The notes under the pieces: generated by a model | Database searches by the model: none | What the model was told of the DNA's origin: nothing | Seen by the model: the letters and a program-made list of their open reading frames with translations, nothing else | Source of the DNA: Physcousia sp045220575 | Lineage (GTDB): Bacteria; Bacteroidota; Bacteroidia; Bacteroidales; Bacteroidaceae | Assembly: GCA_045220575.1 (NCBI GenBank) | Contig: JBGUVX010000005.1 | Location: 21,091-85,090, forward strand | Length of the DNA: 64,000 nucleotides | Direction of reading: 5' to 3' | In this document: one piece after another, positions 1-9,722 of the stretch | How the letters are laid out: each line of letters begins with the position of its first letter | Position numbering within the stretch: the stretch's first letter is position 1 | Position numbers and translations under genes: made by a program

Positions 1-1127
1 TGTTGGACAAGCAATGGGAGTGGAATCACAACCCCGACAACACGGCTTGGAGCAAGCAGAACGGCTGGCTGCGTCTGAACACCACTGGCATTTCCCAAGA
101 CCTGATGCAGGCCCGCAACTCGCTTACCCAACGCATCCAGAGTTTCGACCCGGCAAATACCTCAGCGAGCAAGGCTGGCTATAGCTATGGCACCATTAAG
201 ATGGCCGTCGGCAACATGAAGGACGGAGACATTGCCGGTTTGGCAGTCTTCCAAGACCCCTATGCCCTGATTGGTGTGAAGATGGTTGACGGCGTTCGCC
301 ATCTCTATGCAGCTCGATGCGAATACACCCAGATGAACTGGTCAATCGGTCAAGACGAGACCATCGCCGCCCAAGAAAAGCTGGGTGAAGCCATTGAGAG
401 CGACACCATCTACCTGCGTGCTGCTGTAAACTTCGGAACGGACATCGCCAAGTTCTACTATAGTTACGACAACAAGACATGGACCAAGTCCGACATTGAA
501 CTCAACATGCGCTTCACCCTGAAGATATTCGTTGGTCAGCGTTTCTATATCTTCAACTATGCCACAATGCAGAATGGTGGTTACGTCGACATCGACTGGT
601 TCACGACAGAAACCGACTTCACGGAAGAGAAGTTCTACACCGCAGAGGCTCTTCGCGATATGGAGACCAGCATGTTGTCAGAAGAAGATTTGAGAATATC
701 CTCCCTATCGTTTGACCCGGAGGAAGTAGAAGTACGTCCTGGAGAAAGTACACCTGTTCATATATATGCAACTGGCAGATCAGGCTACGTCCGCGACGTG
801 ACCGAATACGCCACGCTCACCGCAAAGCCGACCAATGCCAAGATTGCAACATACGAGAATGGCATGGTTAATGGTATCGCACTGGGTAGCACCAAGATTG
901 CCTTTACATTCGTCGATGAATACGGCACAAAACGTATCAGGAGCTTGAAGGTGACGGTTACCAATGAGGTAGGCATACAGCAAACCGAGGACGACAAAGC
1001 TACCGTCATCGCAACCCAGTACTTCACCACTGACGGACGTGCGCTGAATGCCCCACAACGTGGCATCACCATCGTGCGCCAGCAACTGAGCAACGGACAA
1101 TACAGGAGCAAGAAGATTCTTCGCTAA
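1..1127 (+). CDS. C-terminal part of a secreted GH43-family glycosidase (5' end outside window)
   Basis: The reading frame is open from the window edge (frame at base 3), so the catalytic domain is missing. Residues about 1-205 look like the concanavalin-like beta-sandwich that follows the five-bladed propeller in many GH43 xylosidases/arabinofuranosidases (W-rich opening 'WEWNHNPDN', then 'GYSYGTIKMAVGNMKDGDIAGLAVFQ'-type strands). Residues about 225-325 resemble a bacterial Ig-like (Big2) domain ('LSFDPEEVEVRPGEST'). The last 45 residues form a short tail ('YFTTDGRALNAPQRGITIV...KKILR') like the C-terminal sorting tails of other secreted proteins here. It ends 12 bp before the HTCS regulator and is probably co-transcribed with it. 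The GH43 assignment rests only on the accessory domain; another beta-sandwich-bearing hydrolase is possible. Confidence 0.7.
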   Translation, partial: LDKQWEWNHNPDNTAWSKQNGWLRLNTTGISQDLMQARNSLTQRIQSFDPANTSASKAGYSYGTIKMAVGNMKDGDIAGLAVFQDPYALIGVKMVDGVRHLYAARCEYTQMNWSIGQDETIAAQEKLGEAIESDTIYLRAAVNFGTDIAKFYYSYDNKTWTKSDIELNMRFTLKIFVGQRFYIFNYATMQNGGYVDIDWFTTETDFTEEKFYTAEALRDMETSMLSEEDLRISSLSFDPEEVEVRPGESTPVHIYATGRSGYVRDVTEYATLTAKPTNAKIATYENGMVNGIALGSTKIAFTFVDEYGTKRIRSLKVTVTNEVGIQQTEDDKATVIATQYFTTDGRALNAPQRGITIVRQQLSNGQYRSKKILR

Positions 1128-1139
1128 TCCCCCTACCCC

Positions 1140-4100
1140 ATGCATCGGATCTCCCTGCTGTTCTTATTATTATTGACAAGTTTGGTCGGCACGGCACAGA
1201 ATTACCAATTCTATGCCGCCGACCAATTGTCAAGTTCCCTGATAACCGACATCGAACAAGATGCCAATGGACTTATCTGGATAGGAACAGAGCATGGCCT
1301 GAATCGTTTCGATGGATATAAGTTCATCTATCGCACGTCATTGACCAACGAGGAGGAGAACCACTCGACGATAGTCACCTCGCTGCTCTCCGACAAGGAA
1401 CAGCGCTTGTGGGTAGGTACAGCCCGTGGACTGGTGCTTTTCAACAAGGCAACCAGTCGTTTCACCTCTGTCCAATTCCCCAACAACATCCTGCCACGTG
1501 TCAGTTCGTTGCTACAAATGGCCGACGGCACCTTGCTGGCCGGAACCTCTGGATACGGTCTCTACCAGATAGATACCGAATCTATGAAGGCCAATATCCT
1601 CACCGACTATGCGCCGCAGGATGAGAACAGCTTTTTCAATCACACTTTCCAGTCTTCCGACGGTTGTTTCTGGGCAAACGGAGTCAACGAACGTATTGTC
1701 TGTAGGCAGAAGAAGGGACGTGTTTCGTCCTTCTCCTCCCACTGCGGCACAGTAGTCAGTTTCTTCGAATTGGCCGACAAGACATACGCTCTGTGCCAAC
1801 ACGGCCTGGTGCAACTGGATGCCCTGCGCGGCGTCATCTTCGAACCAACTCAGAATCCCTCTTTATATTACACATGCAGCGCCACCGACCAACAAGGCAA
1901 TTTATATATAGGAACACGTGGCGACGGCCTCTATTGGATTCCCCGAGGCAAGCATGAGGCCCAGCGATTCCAGCTCATGGTCAATGCCTTCGACCTCAAC
2001 CATGCACGCATCGAATCCATCTTTGTCGACCAGCAGGGAAACCTCTGGATAGGTTGCCATCAGAAGGGTTTGCTCATGGTGCCCCTCCATCGGCGTCCAT
2101 TGTTCCAGACGTGGGACTTCGCGACACAGCGCCACGAGACAGGAACCTGCGTATCCTCCATTGTCCTTGGCGAAGACTCCACCTTCTGGTGCACCGTCCA
2201 GGGTAATGGGGTTTATGGTTTCAACCACGAAGGCCAAATCATCGCCCATCCCCAATCCCCACAGGGTGTCGAGATGTTGTACCGCGACAAGGACAGCCAA
2301 TACTGGTTGGGCACGACCAATGCGCTATGGCGTTACACGCCGGAGACTGGAAAAAGCGAACTCACCACGCCCATCCAAGGCGACCGCGTGAATGCCATGG
2401 CCGACCTCAACAACGGAACGCTTGCCATCTCCGTGTTTGGCGACGGTCTATACATTATTAATAAGGCTCATGGCGAGCTCGTACAGAAGCTCACCATGTA
2501 CGACACCGACACCGTGGGACGCGGAAGGATTTCCAATGACTGGATTTACACCCTCGATACCGACCAGCGTGGCCGGCTATGGATAGGCACCACGTCGGGT
2601 GTCTGCTGCTACGACCCCGCCTCACGCTCCTTCCGCAAGGAAGGCTGGGAGGTCCTGGCCGACCACGATGCCTGCACCGCACTACGCATCCTGAAGAATG
2701 GCGACGTGCTGTTGGCAACCGAGAAGGGCCTGCAACGGTGGACCACCGACAAGCGACTTATTCCTGAAACAGGCACAGAAGACCTAAACGGCCTTACCAT
2801 AAATTACATCGCAGAAGATGCCAAGGGAGAACTGTGGTTCAGCACCAACAACGGCATCTGGCATTGGCAGCCCCAGCAAAAACGCTTAGTGGCTTTCGTA
2901 AGTTCCAACGGACTCCAGACCCGGGAATTCGTATTAGGTAGCGGACTGCAAACTGCCGATGGACGAATCCTGTTAGGCACGGCTGATGGCATCACAAGCT
3001 TTCTTCCCGACAGTCTGCGTGTGAGCCGTCCCACTACGGCCCAAGTCCATCTGACGGGTATGGTCATCTCCACGCAACGAGCCAATGCCGACACGCGAAG
3101 CAACGGCATACAGGTCATGAAGGCGCCGCTGAACATCTGCCATCACTTCCATCTCAGCTACGTTGATGCCAGTTTCCAGTTGGAGTTCTCATTGCTCGAT
3201 TTTGTCGATGCTTCCGACGTTATTTTCGAATACCGCATAGACGACGAGGCACACTGGCAGGCCACGGAACGCGGACAAAACACCATTAGCTTCAGCCACA
3301 TGGCACCGGGACGCTACAAACTTCAGGTGCGTGCCCTGCAGGCCGGCTCCTATACCGACGTCCAAAGGTACATCGTGGAGATTCATCCCCCTTGGTGGCG
3401 TTCCACCTTCGCCTATCTCCTCTATAGCCTGCTGCTCATCGTCCTGCTGGTGTACGTTACACTCGGTTATCGCCGGCGCATGCGCCGTCAGTTGGACGAG
3501 GACAAGATGCAGTTCCTCATCAATGCCACCCACGACATCCGCTCACCGCTCACCCTCATCTTGTCGCCGTTAGAGAAGCTTCGTTCCCAGACATCCGATG
3601 AGACCAGCAAAGCAGAGCTCGATATCATCCATCACAATGCCCAGCGCATTCTGTCCCTTGTAAACCAGATTCTCGACATACGCAAAATCGACAAACAACA
3701 GATGAAGCTCCATCCCGTTGACGTCGATCTCACCGCTCTCTTTGGAGCCATCTGCCACATGCATGACTTCGCGGCAAAGGAGCACAATATTACGTTGCGC
3801 TTCCTGCATCCCGAAGCCCCCATCCACGTGACAGCCGACCCGCAGCAAATCGAAAAGGTCCTGGCCAACCTGCTTTCCAACGCCTTCAAGTTCACGCCCG
3901 ATGGCGGAGAGATTACGGTAGCGTTGTCAACGCAGGACGAACAGGTGCAGTTCACGGTTACAGACACCGGTCCGGGCGTAGCGCCTGCAGCCATTCCCCA
4001 CATCTTCGACCGCTTCTACCAAAGCAATCAGGCCAATTCAGTTCCCGGAACAGGTATCGGCCTGCACCTCTGCCGCATGATTCTGGAAATGCACGGCGGA

Positions 4101-5024
4101 AGCATCAGCGTACAGAACCGCACCGATGGGCAAACTGGCTGTTGCTTCACCGTCAGCCTACCTGCAAATTCCTCGATTAATCCGTATAAATCTGTCGAAC
4201 AGCCCACGGCAACACCCAGCGTGGCAAAGACCGATGGAAGCACCATCTTGATTGTCGACGACGATACGGAACTGTCGGCATACGTGGCACGAGAGCTTGC
4301 CCCGCACTATCGCAGCATTACCGCCGCCAACGGTCGCGAGGCCCTACAGACCCTGCTTACTGCTCCTGAAGGCAGCATTGCGGCAGTCATCTCCGACGTC
4401 ATGATGCCGGAAATGGACGGATTCACCCTGCTCCGACTCATCAAGACCAATCCCCGTGTAGCCCACCTGCCTGTGGTGATGCTCACGTCAAAGACCGATA
4501 TCGCCAGCCGATTGGAAGGACTCGACCGTGGTGCCGATGCCTATCTGGCCAAGCCTTTCACCACAGCCGAGGTGACAGCCACCCTGCACAACCTGCTGGC
4601 TCAGCGTCAACTGCTTCACGGAAAGTATTCCGGTGCCCATAAGGCTGGGATAGAGCGGGTGGAACTGCCCGAACAACGCGGCAACGACGAACTGTTGATG
4701 GACCGAATCATGGAGAGCATCAACAAGCATTTGGCCGATAGTGAGTTCAGCGTCGACCAACTCTGCTCCGAAGCCGGCATCAGCCGTGCCCACCTGCATC
4801 GCAAGATGAAGGAGATGACAGGACTTCCCGTCACCGAGTTCATCCGCAACATCCGTCTCGAACAGGCCGCTCGTCTGCTGCGCGAACAGAAACTCAACAT
4901 CACCCAAGTGGCGTACACGGTGGGCTTCTCGAACCTCGGTTATTTCTCCACCGTATTCCGCAAGCATTTTGGTATTGCACCACGCGATTATATTCAACAA
5001 TCCCCCAACGAAAACGAAAAATGA
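1140..5024 (+). CDS. Hybrid two-component system sensor/regulator (HTCS)
   Basis: A one-protein sensor and transcription activator of the kind that controls polysaccharide utilisation loci in Bacteroidetes. A signal peptide (residues 1-19, ending GTAQ) is followed by a long periplasmic two-propeller sensor with repeated 'WIGT..GL.RFDG' reg_prop motifs (about 20-680) and a Y_Y_Y domain (about 690-750). One membrane segment lies at about 752-778. The cytoplasmic part has a HisKA domain with 'NATHDIRSPLTLI' (His near 797), a HATPase ('NLLSNAFKFTPDGG'), a receiver from about 1032 with 'ILIVDDD' and the phosphoacceptor Asp in 'SDVMMPEMDG' (about 1084), and an AraC-type helix-turn-helix (about 1185-1290). 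Its 3' end overlaps the next GH43 gene by 4 bp (ATGA). The ligand is probably an oligosaccharide released by the neighbouring enzymes; that is inference. Confidence 0.95.
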   Translation: MHRISLLFLLLLTSLVGTAQNYQFYAADQLSSSLITDIEQDANGLIWIGTEHGLNRFDGYKFIYRTSLTNEEENHSTIVTSLLSDKEQRLWVGTARGLVLFNKATSRFTSVQFPNNILPRVSSLLQMADGTLLAGTSGYGLYQIDTESMKANILTDYAPQDENSFFNHTFQSSDGCFWANGVNERIVCRQKKGRVSSFSSHCGTVVSFFELADKTYALCQHGLVQLDALRGVIFEPTQNPSLYYTCSATDQQGNLYIGTRGDGLYWIPRGKHEAQRFQLMVNAFDLNHARIESIFVDQQGNLWIGCHQKGLLMVPLHRRPLFQTWDFATQRHETGTCVSSIVLGEDSTFWCTVQGNGVYGFNHEGQIIAHPQSPQGVEMLYRDKDSQYWLGTTNALWRYTPETGKSELTTPIQGDRVNAMADLNNGTLAISVFGDGLYIINKAHGELVQKLTMYDTDTVGRGRISNDWIYTLDTDQRGRLWIGTTSGVCCYDPASRSFRKEGWEVLADHDACTALRILKNGDVLLATEKGLQRWTTDKRLIPETGTEDLNGLTINYIAEDAKGELWFSTNNGIWHWQPQQKRLVAFVSSNGLQTREFVLGSGLQTADGRILLGTADGITSFLPDSLRVSRPTTAQVHLTGMVISTQRANADTRSNGIQVMKAPLNICHHFHLSYVDASFQLEFSLLDFVDASDVIFEYRIDDEAHWQATERGQNTISFSHMAPGRYKLQVRALQAGSYTDVQRYIVEIHPPWWRSTFAYLLYSLLLIVLLVYVTLGYRRRMRRQLDEDKMQFLINATHDIRSPLTLILSPLEKLRSQTSDETSKAELDIIHHNAQRILSLVNQILDIRKIDKQQMKLHPVDVDLTALFGAICHMHDFAAKEHNITLRFLHPEAPIHVTADPQQIEKVLANLLSNAFKFTPDGGEITVALSTQDEQVQFTVTDTGPGVAPAAIPHIFDRFYQSNQANSVPGTGIGLHLCRMILEMHGGSISVQNRTDGQTGCCFTVSLPANSSINPYKSVEQPTATPSVAKTDGSTILIVDDDTELSAYVARELAPHYRSITAANGREALQTLLTAPEGSIAAVISDVMMPEMDGFTLLRLIKTNPRVAHLPVVMLTSKTDIASRLEGLDRGADAYLAKPFTTAEVTATLHNLLAQRQLLHGKYSGAHKAGIERVELPEQRGNDELLMDRIMESINKHLADSEFSVDQLCSEAGISRAHLHRKMKEMTGLPVTEFIRNIRLEQAARLLREQKLNITQVAYTVGFSNLGYFSTVFRKHFGIAPRDYIQQSPNENEK

Positions 5025-7711
5025 AACATTTGACTCTTCTGCTGCTGTTGTTCATCAGTACAATAGCACGGGCTCAGAACCCCATTGTGCAAACATGCTT
5101 CACGACTGACCCCGCTCCGCTCAACGTGGGCGATTCCGTTCTCTATGTCTTCACGGGACACGACGAAGACAAGGCCGATTTCTTCTGGATGCAGGAATGG
5201 CGCATCTACTCCACCCGCGACATGGTGAACTGGACTGATTTGGGTTCTCCCCTTGCCATCGAGAGTTTCAGTTGGGCCGACGACCGTGCCTGGGCAGCCC
5301 AGTGTATCGAGCGCAACGGCAAGTTCTACTGGTACATTTGCGTACACTCCAAGCTGTCGGGAGGCATGGCTATCGGCGTGGCTGTGGCCGACCGCCCCGA
5401 AGGTCCCTATCGCGATGCTTTGGGTCGTCCGCTTTATGAGAATGGTTCGTGGGACCACATCGACCCCACGGTCTGGATTGACGAGCAGACGGGTCAGGCA
5501 TGGCTCTTGTGGGGCAACCCACGCGTCTATGCCTTGGAACTGCAGGAAGATATGATACATGCCAAGGGAGATGTTCATCTCATCGACATGACCGAAGAAG
5601 GCTTCGGTGCTCCTCCCATGCGGGAGCGCGAGAAGGGCAAACAATACCGCGACTCCTACGTCGAAGGCCCCTGGCTGATACAGCGGGGAGGCCGCTGGCT
5701 GCTGCTTTATGCCGCAGGAGGCGTGCCCGAACACATCTCCTACTCTTCAGCCGACAGTCCGCTGGGCCCGTGGAACTACGAGGGAGTCATCATGCCCATG
5801 GGCGGCACGGATTCCTTCACCAACCACTGTGGCGTAGTCGACTTCAAGGGTCATAGCTATTTCTTCTACCATACGGGGCACTTGCCTGGTGGCGGCGGCT
5901 TTGGCCGTAGCACGGCAGTCGAGGAATTCCAATACACCGAAGACCATAAGTTCCCCACCATCACCCCCACTCGCGAGGGTGTGAAGCCCATTGCCCAGTT
6001 CAATCCCTATCGCCGTGTCGAGGCCGAGACAATGGCCTACTCGCAGGGACTGCACACGACGCAGAACAACAAGACAGGCGTCTATGTTTGCGACATCCAC
6101 AATGGCGACTGGCTGAAGCTGCAGTCTGTTGACTTCGGCACATACGGTGCCCGGCGTTTCACGGTTCGTGCTGCCTCTGCCCTGCGCGGCGGAAGCATCG
6201 AGTTGCACGCCGACAGCGTGAACGGACTCTGCCTCGGTTCCGTGGAGATAAGCGGCACGGGCGGCTGGGAGGAATGGCGCACCTTCGAGACCTTCCTGCC
6301 TCGCATTGTGACTGGCGTCCACGACCTGTACCTGACGTTCCACGGGCGCAAGGGTCCTCTGTTGTATAACCTCGACTGGTGGCAACTGGACGAATGCAAG
6401 GGACTGAACCTTCCCATGCTGCAAACCCACTATACCGCCGACCCTGCCCCACTGGTGGTGGGCGACACGGTGTACCTCTATGTCAGCCACGACTCACATC
6501 CCGATGAAATCAAGGATGCACGCGAGCGCCACTCGGCAGGTTTCTTCATGTACAACTGGTTGCTCTACACCTCTACCGACATGGTGAACTGGACCGACCA
6601 CGGCCCCATTGCCTCCCTCGACGACTTCAGTTGGCGCAGCCGTGACAACGGGGCGTGGGCCGTACAATGTGTCAAGCGCAACGGCAAATACTACCTCTAT
6701 TGTCCGCTCCACGGGCACGGCATCGGGGTTCTGGTAGCCGACTCTCCCTACGGCCCCTTCAAAGACCCCATTGGCAAGCCTCTGGTCTGGCAGCGCGAGC
6801 ATTGGGACGACATAGACCCAACGGTGTTTATCGACAAGAGCGGACAGGCTTGGATGTACTGGGGCAATCCCAATACCTATTATGTACGCCTGGGCGAGGA
6901 CATGATTTCCACACAGGGCGAGATTACGAAACTCGACTATCACATCGACCACTACCAAGAGGGCCCCTGGCTCTACGAACGCAACAACCATTGGTATCTG
7001 GCCTATGCCTCTACCTGTTGCCCCGAAGGCATCGGCTACGCGATGGCCGACGCTCCCACAGGCCCCTGGACATGTAAGGGCTACCTGATGGCTCCCACAC
7101 CGCGCGACCGAGGCAATCATCCCGGCATCATGGACTTCAAGGGCCGCAGCTATCTGTTCGGTCAGGACTACGACCTCTTGCATTTCGAGACGCGCCAGCA
7201 CTTTGAGCGCCGCTCGGTGAGTGTGGCCGAGATGACCTATAACGCCGATGGAACCGTGCAGGAGGTGCCTTACTGGCTCGACTTGAAAGAGCTCGCTCCC
7301 GTAGGAACCCTGAATCCCTACCGCAGGGTCGAGGCAGAGACGATGGCCTGGGGCTATGGGCTGCGCACGGAAAAGACAGGTCAGTGGAACAACCTCTATG
7401 TCTATAATCTCGATGCAGGTGAGTACATTCGTCTGCGTGCCGTAGATTTCGGCAAGAAGGGTCCCCGTTCGTTCTCGCTCTCGGCAGCTGCCGCAGAAGG
7501 GGCATCGGCCACCATCAGCCTGCACCTCGACGAACCGGGCGGCCCGCTGTTGGGCACCGTCAGCATTGCCTCCACAGGCGCTGCCGACGCATACAAGCTG
7601 TTCACTACCCCCATTGCCAAGAACGCTGCCCAGGGCACGCACGACCTCTACCTGCGCATCAATCAGGCAGCAGGCGACGTACGTCTCGACTGGTGGCAGT
7701 TCAAGAAATAA
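5021..7711 (+). CDS. Secreted protein with two GH43-like domains, each followed by a CBM6-like domain
   Basis: A signal peptide (ends ARAQ) precedes two homologous halves of about 440 residues. Each half starts with a 'TxDPAPL' motif (putative catalytic base Asp). It then has 'DxIDPTVxID' (pKa-modulating Asp) and 'YxEGPWL' (putative general-acid Glu), the usual three acids of GH43 propellers. Each half ends in a beta-sandwich opened by 'NPYRRVEAETMA', typical of CBM6. Likely substrates are arabinoxylan or arabinan side chains, hydrolysed in the periplasm or at the surface. It is translationally coupled to the HTCS gene (4-bp overlap). The duplication within one polypeptide is unusual, as most GH43 proteins carry one catalytic domain. 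Both halves keep the acidic residues, so both may be active. The subfamily cannot be fixed by eye. Confidence 0.88.
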   Translation: MKHLTLLLLLFISTIARAQNPIVQTCFTTDPAPLNVGDSVLYVFTGHDEDKADFFWMQEWRIYSTRDMVNWTDLGSPLAIESFSWADDRAWAAQCIERNGKFYWYICVHSKLSGGMAIGVAVADRPEGPYRDALGRPLYENGSWDHIDPTVWIDEQTGQAWLLWGNPRVYALELQEDMIHAKGDVHLIDMTEEGFGAPPMREREKGKQYRDSYVEGPWLIQRGGRWLLLYAAGGVPEHISYSSADSPLGPWNYEGVIMPMGGTDSFTNHCGVVDFKGHSYFFYHTGHLPGGGGFGRSTAVEEFQYTEDHKFPTITPTREGVKPIAQFNPYRRVEAETMAYSQGLHTTQNNKTGVYVCDIHNGDWLKLQSVDFGTYGARRFTVRAASALRGGSIELHADSVNGLCLGSVEISGTGGWEEWRTFETFLPRIVTGVHDLYLTFHGRKGPLLYNLDWWQLDECKGLNLPMLQTHYTADPAPLVVGDTVYLYVSHDSHPDEIKDARERHSAGFFMYNWLLYTSTDMVNWTDHGPIASLDDFSWRSRDNGAWAVQCVKRNGKYYLYCPLHGHGIGVLVADSPYGPFKDPIGKPLVWQREHWDDIDPTVFIDKSGQAWMYWGNPNTYYVRLGEDMISTQGEITKLDYHIDHYQEGPWLYERNNHWYLAYASTCCPEGIGYAMADAPTGPWTCKGYLMAPTPRDRGNHPGIMDFKGRSYLFGQDYDLLHFETRQHFERRSVSVAEMTYNADGTVQEVPYWLDLKELAPVGTLNPYRRVEAETMAWGYGLRTEKTGQWNNLYVYNLDAGEYIRLRAVDFGKKGPRSFSLSAAAAEGASATISLHLDEPGGPLLGTVSIASTGAADAYKLFTTPIAKNAAQGTHDLYLRINQAAGDVRLDWWQFKK

Positions 7712-7756
7712 CGAATGAAGAGTATAAAAGTAAAGTAATATAAAGAAGAACGTGAG

Positions 7757-9550
7757 ATGAAACGTATATGCTTGCTACTTGCCTTGCTCATCGGCGTAGC
7801 CAACTTCCGACTTTCGACCTTTAGCTTCCAACTTGCCGGCTTAGCCGCACAGGAGGCAGATGACAACGGCCCCACCATGGGCTGGAGCTCGTGGAACACC
7901 TACGGCGTGAACATCAGCGAACAGCTAATCCGCCAGCAGGCAGCAGCGATGGTAAACAAGGGCCTCAGCGATGTGGGCTACAAGTACATCAACATCGACG
8001 ACGGCTATTTCGGAGGCCGCGATCCCGAGACAGGCCATCTGCTCGTCCACCCCAGCCGTTTCCCCAACGGATTAGCGGGAGTGGTCGATTACATCCACGG
8101 GAAAGGCCTGAAGGCTGGCATCTATAGCGACGCGGGCCGCAACACCTGCGGCAGCATGTTCAGCGGCGACCCCATCGGCAAGGGCGTGGGAATGTACGAG
8201 CACGACCAGATAGATGCCGACTTCTTCTTCAAGGAACTGGACTTCGACTTCATCAAGGTCGATTTCTGCGGCGGCTCGTACTATCACAACGAAGACCACC
8301 TCGTGCTGAACGAGCGCGAGCGTTACACCGCTATTGCCAATGCCATAAAGAACACGGGCCGAACGGACGTACGCATGAACATCTGCCGATGGGCCTTTCC
8401 GGGCACATGGGCCGGCGACGTGGGTTTCTCGTGGCGAACCACGGGCGACATCAACTGCAGCTGGGAGAGCGTGCGCGACATCATTCATGAGAACCTCTAC
8501 CTGAGCGCTTACTGCCGCGACGGGCACTACAACGATATGGACATGCTGGAGGTGGGCCGCACGCTTAGCACCGAGGAGGACAAGACCCATTTCGGTATGT
8601 GGTGCATAATGTCCTCGCCGCTGCTCATCGGCTGCGACATGAGCAACATCAAGACGGTGCCTCTGTCGCTGCTCAAGAACAAGGAGCTGATAGCCCTGAA
8701 TCAGGACCCTCTGCACCTGCAGGCGTATGTCTGCCAACGGTCCGACAGCTGCTATGTACTGGTGAAAGACATCGTGGAACTGAACGGTACGAAGCGCGCC
8801 TTTGCCGTGTATAATCCCAGCAGCAAGAAGCAAACCGTCGAGGTCGACTTCTCGCTGATGGACCTTGCAGGAAGCGTCACGCTGCGCGACCTCTACAAGA
8901 AGAGCAACGCAGGCGTTGCCGAGGGCACGTTCACGGTAAATGTTCCTGCTCACGGAACCCGCATATATACCGCTGAGGCCGAAGTCCGCCTGGAGCGCAC
9001 GCTCTACGAGGCCGAGACGGGCTACAACAGCGTCTATCAGGAACTCGACTGGTCGCAGAAATGCGCGACTTACGACGAGAAGTCCGCAGCCTCGTGTGGC
9101 TGCAAGGTGGGCTATCTGGGGCAGAACGAGAACAACGACCTCGTGTGGACAAACGTCTACAGCCAGGAGGGCGGTCGCTACAAGCTCACGCTGGGTTATC
9201 TGTCGGGCGAGAACCGCTCTGCCAAGCTTAGCGTCAACGGCAAGGCCGTGAAGAACCTGACCAACCTGAACTCCGGCGGCTTCGACAAGCCCGGCAAGCG
9301 CGCGGTGGAGATAACGCTGAACGCTGGCATGAACACCATTCGCTTCAGTAACTCCAGCGGATGGATGCCCGATATGGATTACTTCCTGCTGGAATCGCTG
9401 GAGACCAACGGAGTCGGAAACCTTACGTCCTCCAAGCCCCAGAAAAGCAAGGCTACCTACGACCTGAGCGGACGCAAGACCAGAAGCCACAGCCGCCAGG
9501 CGGGCATCTATATCGACGCTAACCGCAAGAAGATACTTTCCCGTCCTTGA
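7757..9550 (+). CDS. Secreted GH27 alpha-galactosidase with C-terminal CBM-like domain
   Basis: Opens with the GH27 hallmark 'MGWSSWNTYG' after a signal peptide. 'FIKVDFCGG' carries the nucleophile (Asp169) and 'TTGDINCSW' the likely acid/base (Asp231). The catalytic barrel is followed by the all-beta GH27 C-domain and, from about residue 415, a CBM35-like sandwich ('LYEAETGYNS...'). A short tail 'YDLSGRKTRSHSRQAGIYIDANRKKIL' resembles the sorting tails of other secreted proteins here. It would remove terminal alpha-galactose from plant galactans, galactomannans or raffinose oligosaccharides. It lies 45 bp after the GH43 gene, probably in the same operon. Oddly, part of the signal-peptide coding sequence (7802-7836) is a degenerate heptad repeat. 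The stop codon lies inside a 24-bp palindrome. Confidence 0.93.
   Translation: MKRICLLLALLIGVANFRLSTFSFQLAGLAAQEADDNGPTMGWSSWNTYGVNISEQLIRQQAAAMVNKGLSDVGYKYINIDDGYFGGRDPETGHLLVHPSRFPNGLAGVVDYIHGKGLKAGIYSDAGRNTCGSMFSGDPIGKGVGMYEHDQIDADFFFKELDFDFIKVDFCGGSYYHNEDHLVLNERERYTAIANAIKNTGRTDVRMNICRWAFPGTWAGDVGFSWRTTGDINCSWESVRDIIHENLYLSAYCRDGHYNDMDMLEVGRTLSTEEDKTHFGMWCIMSSPLLIGCDMSNIKTVPLSLLKNKELIALNQDPLHLQAYVCQRSDSCYVLVKDIVELNGTKRAFAVYNPSSKKQTVEVDFSLMDLAGSVTLRDLYKKSNAGVAEGTFTVNVPAHGTRIYTAEAEVRLERTLYEAETGYNSVYQELDWSQKCATYDEKSAASCGCKVGYLGQNENNDLVWTNVYSQEGGRYKLTLGYLSGENRSAKLSVNGKAVKNLTNLNSGGFDKPGKRAVEITLNAGMNTIRFSNSSGWMPDMDYFLLESLETNGVGNLTSSKPQKSKATYDLSGRKTRSHSRQAGIYIDANRKKILSRP
7802..7836 (+). repeat. 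Degenerate heptanucleotide array inside the GH27 signal-peptide coding sequence
   Basis: Five 7-bp units in a row (AACTTCC, GACTTTC, GACCTTT, AGCTTCC, AACTTGC) encode part of the hydrophobic leader. The array resembles the non-coding heptad arrays elsewhere in the window. Confidence 0.6.
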
Positions 9551-9636
9551 CACACAATTGTGTGCCAAGCGAAGGAATACTATTCCTACAGCCGATACGA
9601 CGTGTCATCTCTCTTGACACACAACTGTGTGTCAAG
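9546..9636. repeat. Pair of 24-bp palindromic repeats (CTTGACACACA half-sites)
   Basis: Positions 9546-9569 and 9613-9636 each consist of CTTGACACACA, a central dinucleotide and TGTGTGNCAAG. The first contains the GH27 stop codon. Between them is a smaller hairpin around AGGAATACTATTCCT. A third copy of the palindrome, also beside an imperfect 'ATAGTRTT' hairpin, occurs at 63274-63297. A dispersed palindromic (REP-like) element or bidirectional terminator is likely. Confidence 0.7.
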
Positions 9637-9644
9637 ACAAAGAA

Positions 9645-9668
9645 AGCGAGGCCCCGAGGGACCTCGCT
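9645..9668. terminator. Hairpin between convergent genes
   Basis: AGCGAGG and CCTCGCT arms around a GC-rich loop; placed between the GH27 gene (+) and the DUF2795 gene (-). No strong T tract is visible. Confidence 0.5.
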
Positions 9669-9675
9669 TAACGCT

Positions 9676-9716
9676 GTCAGCGGAACTACGGTTCGTCTCC
9701 CGTCTGTTCCGCTGAC
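9676..9716. terminator. Strong hairpin downstream of the DUF2795 gene
   Basis: An 11-bp perfect stem, GTCAGCGGAAC (9676-9686) with GTTCCGCTGAC (9706-9716), lies 6 bp past the stop codon of the minus-strand DUF2795 gene. Confidence 0.55.
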
Positions 9717-9722
9717 ATCTCC

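Noticed and set aside
8072..9568. 498-codon open frame opposite the GH27 gene
   Set aside because: Antisense to an enzyme with intact catalytic motifs; the translation has no recognisable domain and arises from GC-biased third positions. The long frames opposite the GH43 (6494-7642), M60 (21756-23111) and second discoidin-like (17053-18279) genes were rejected for the same reason.
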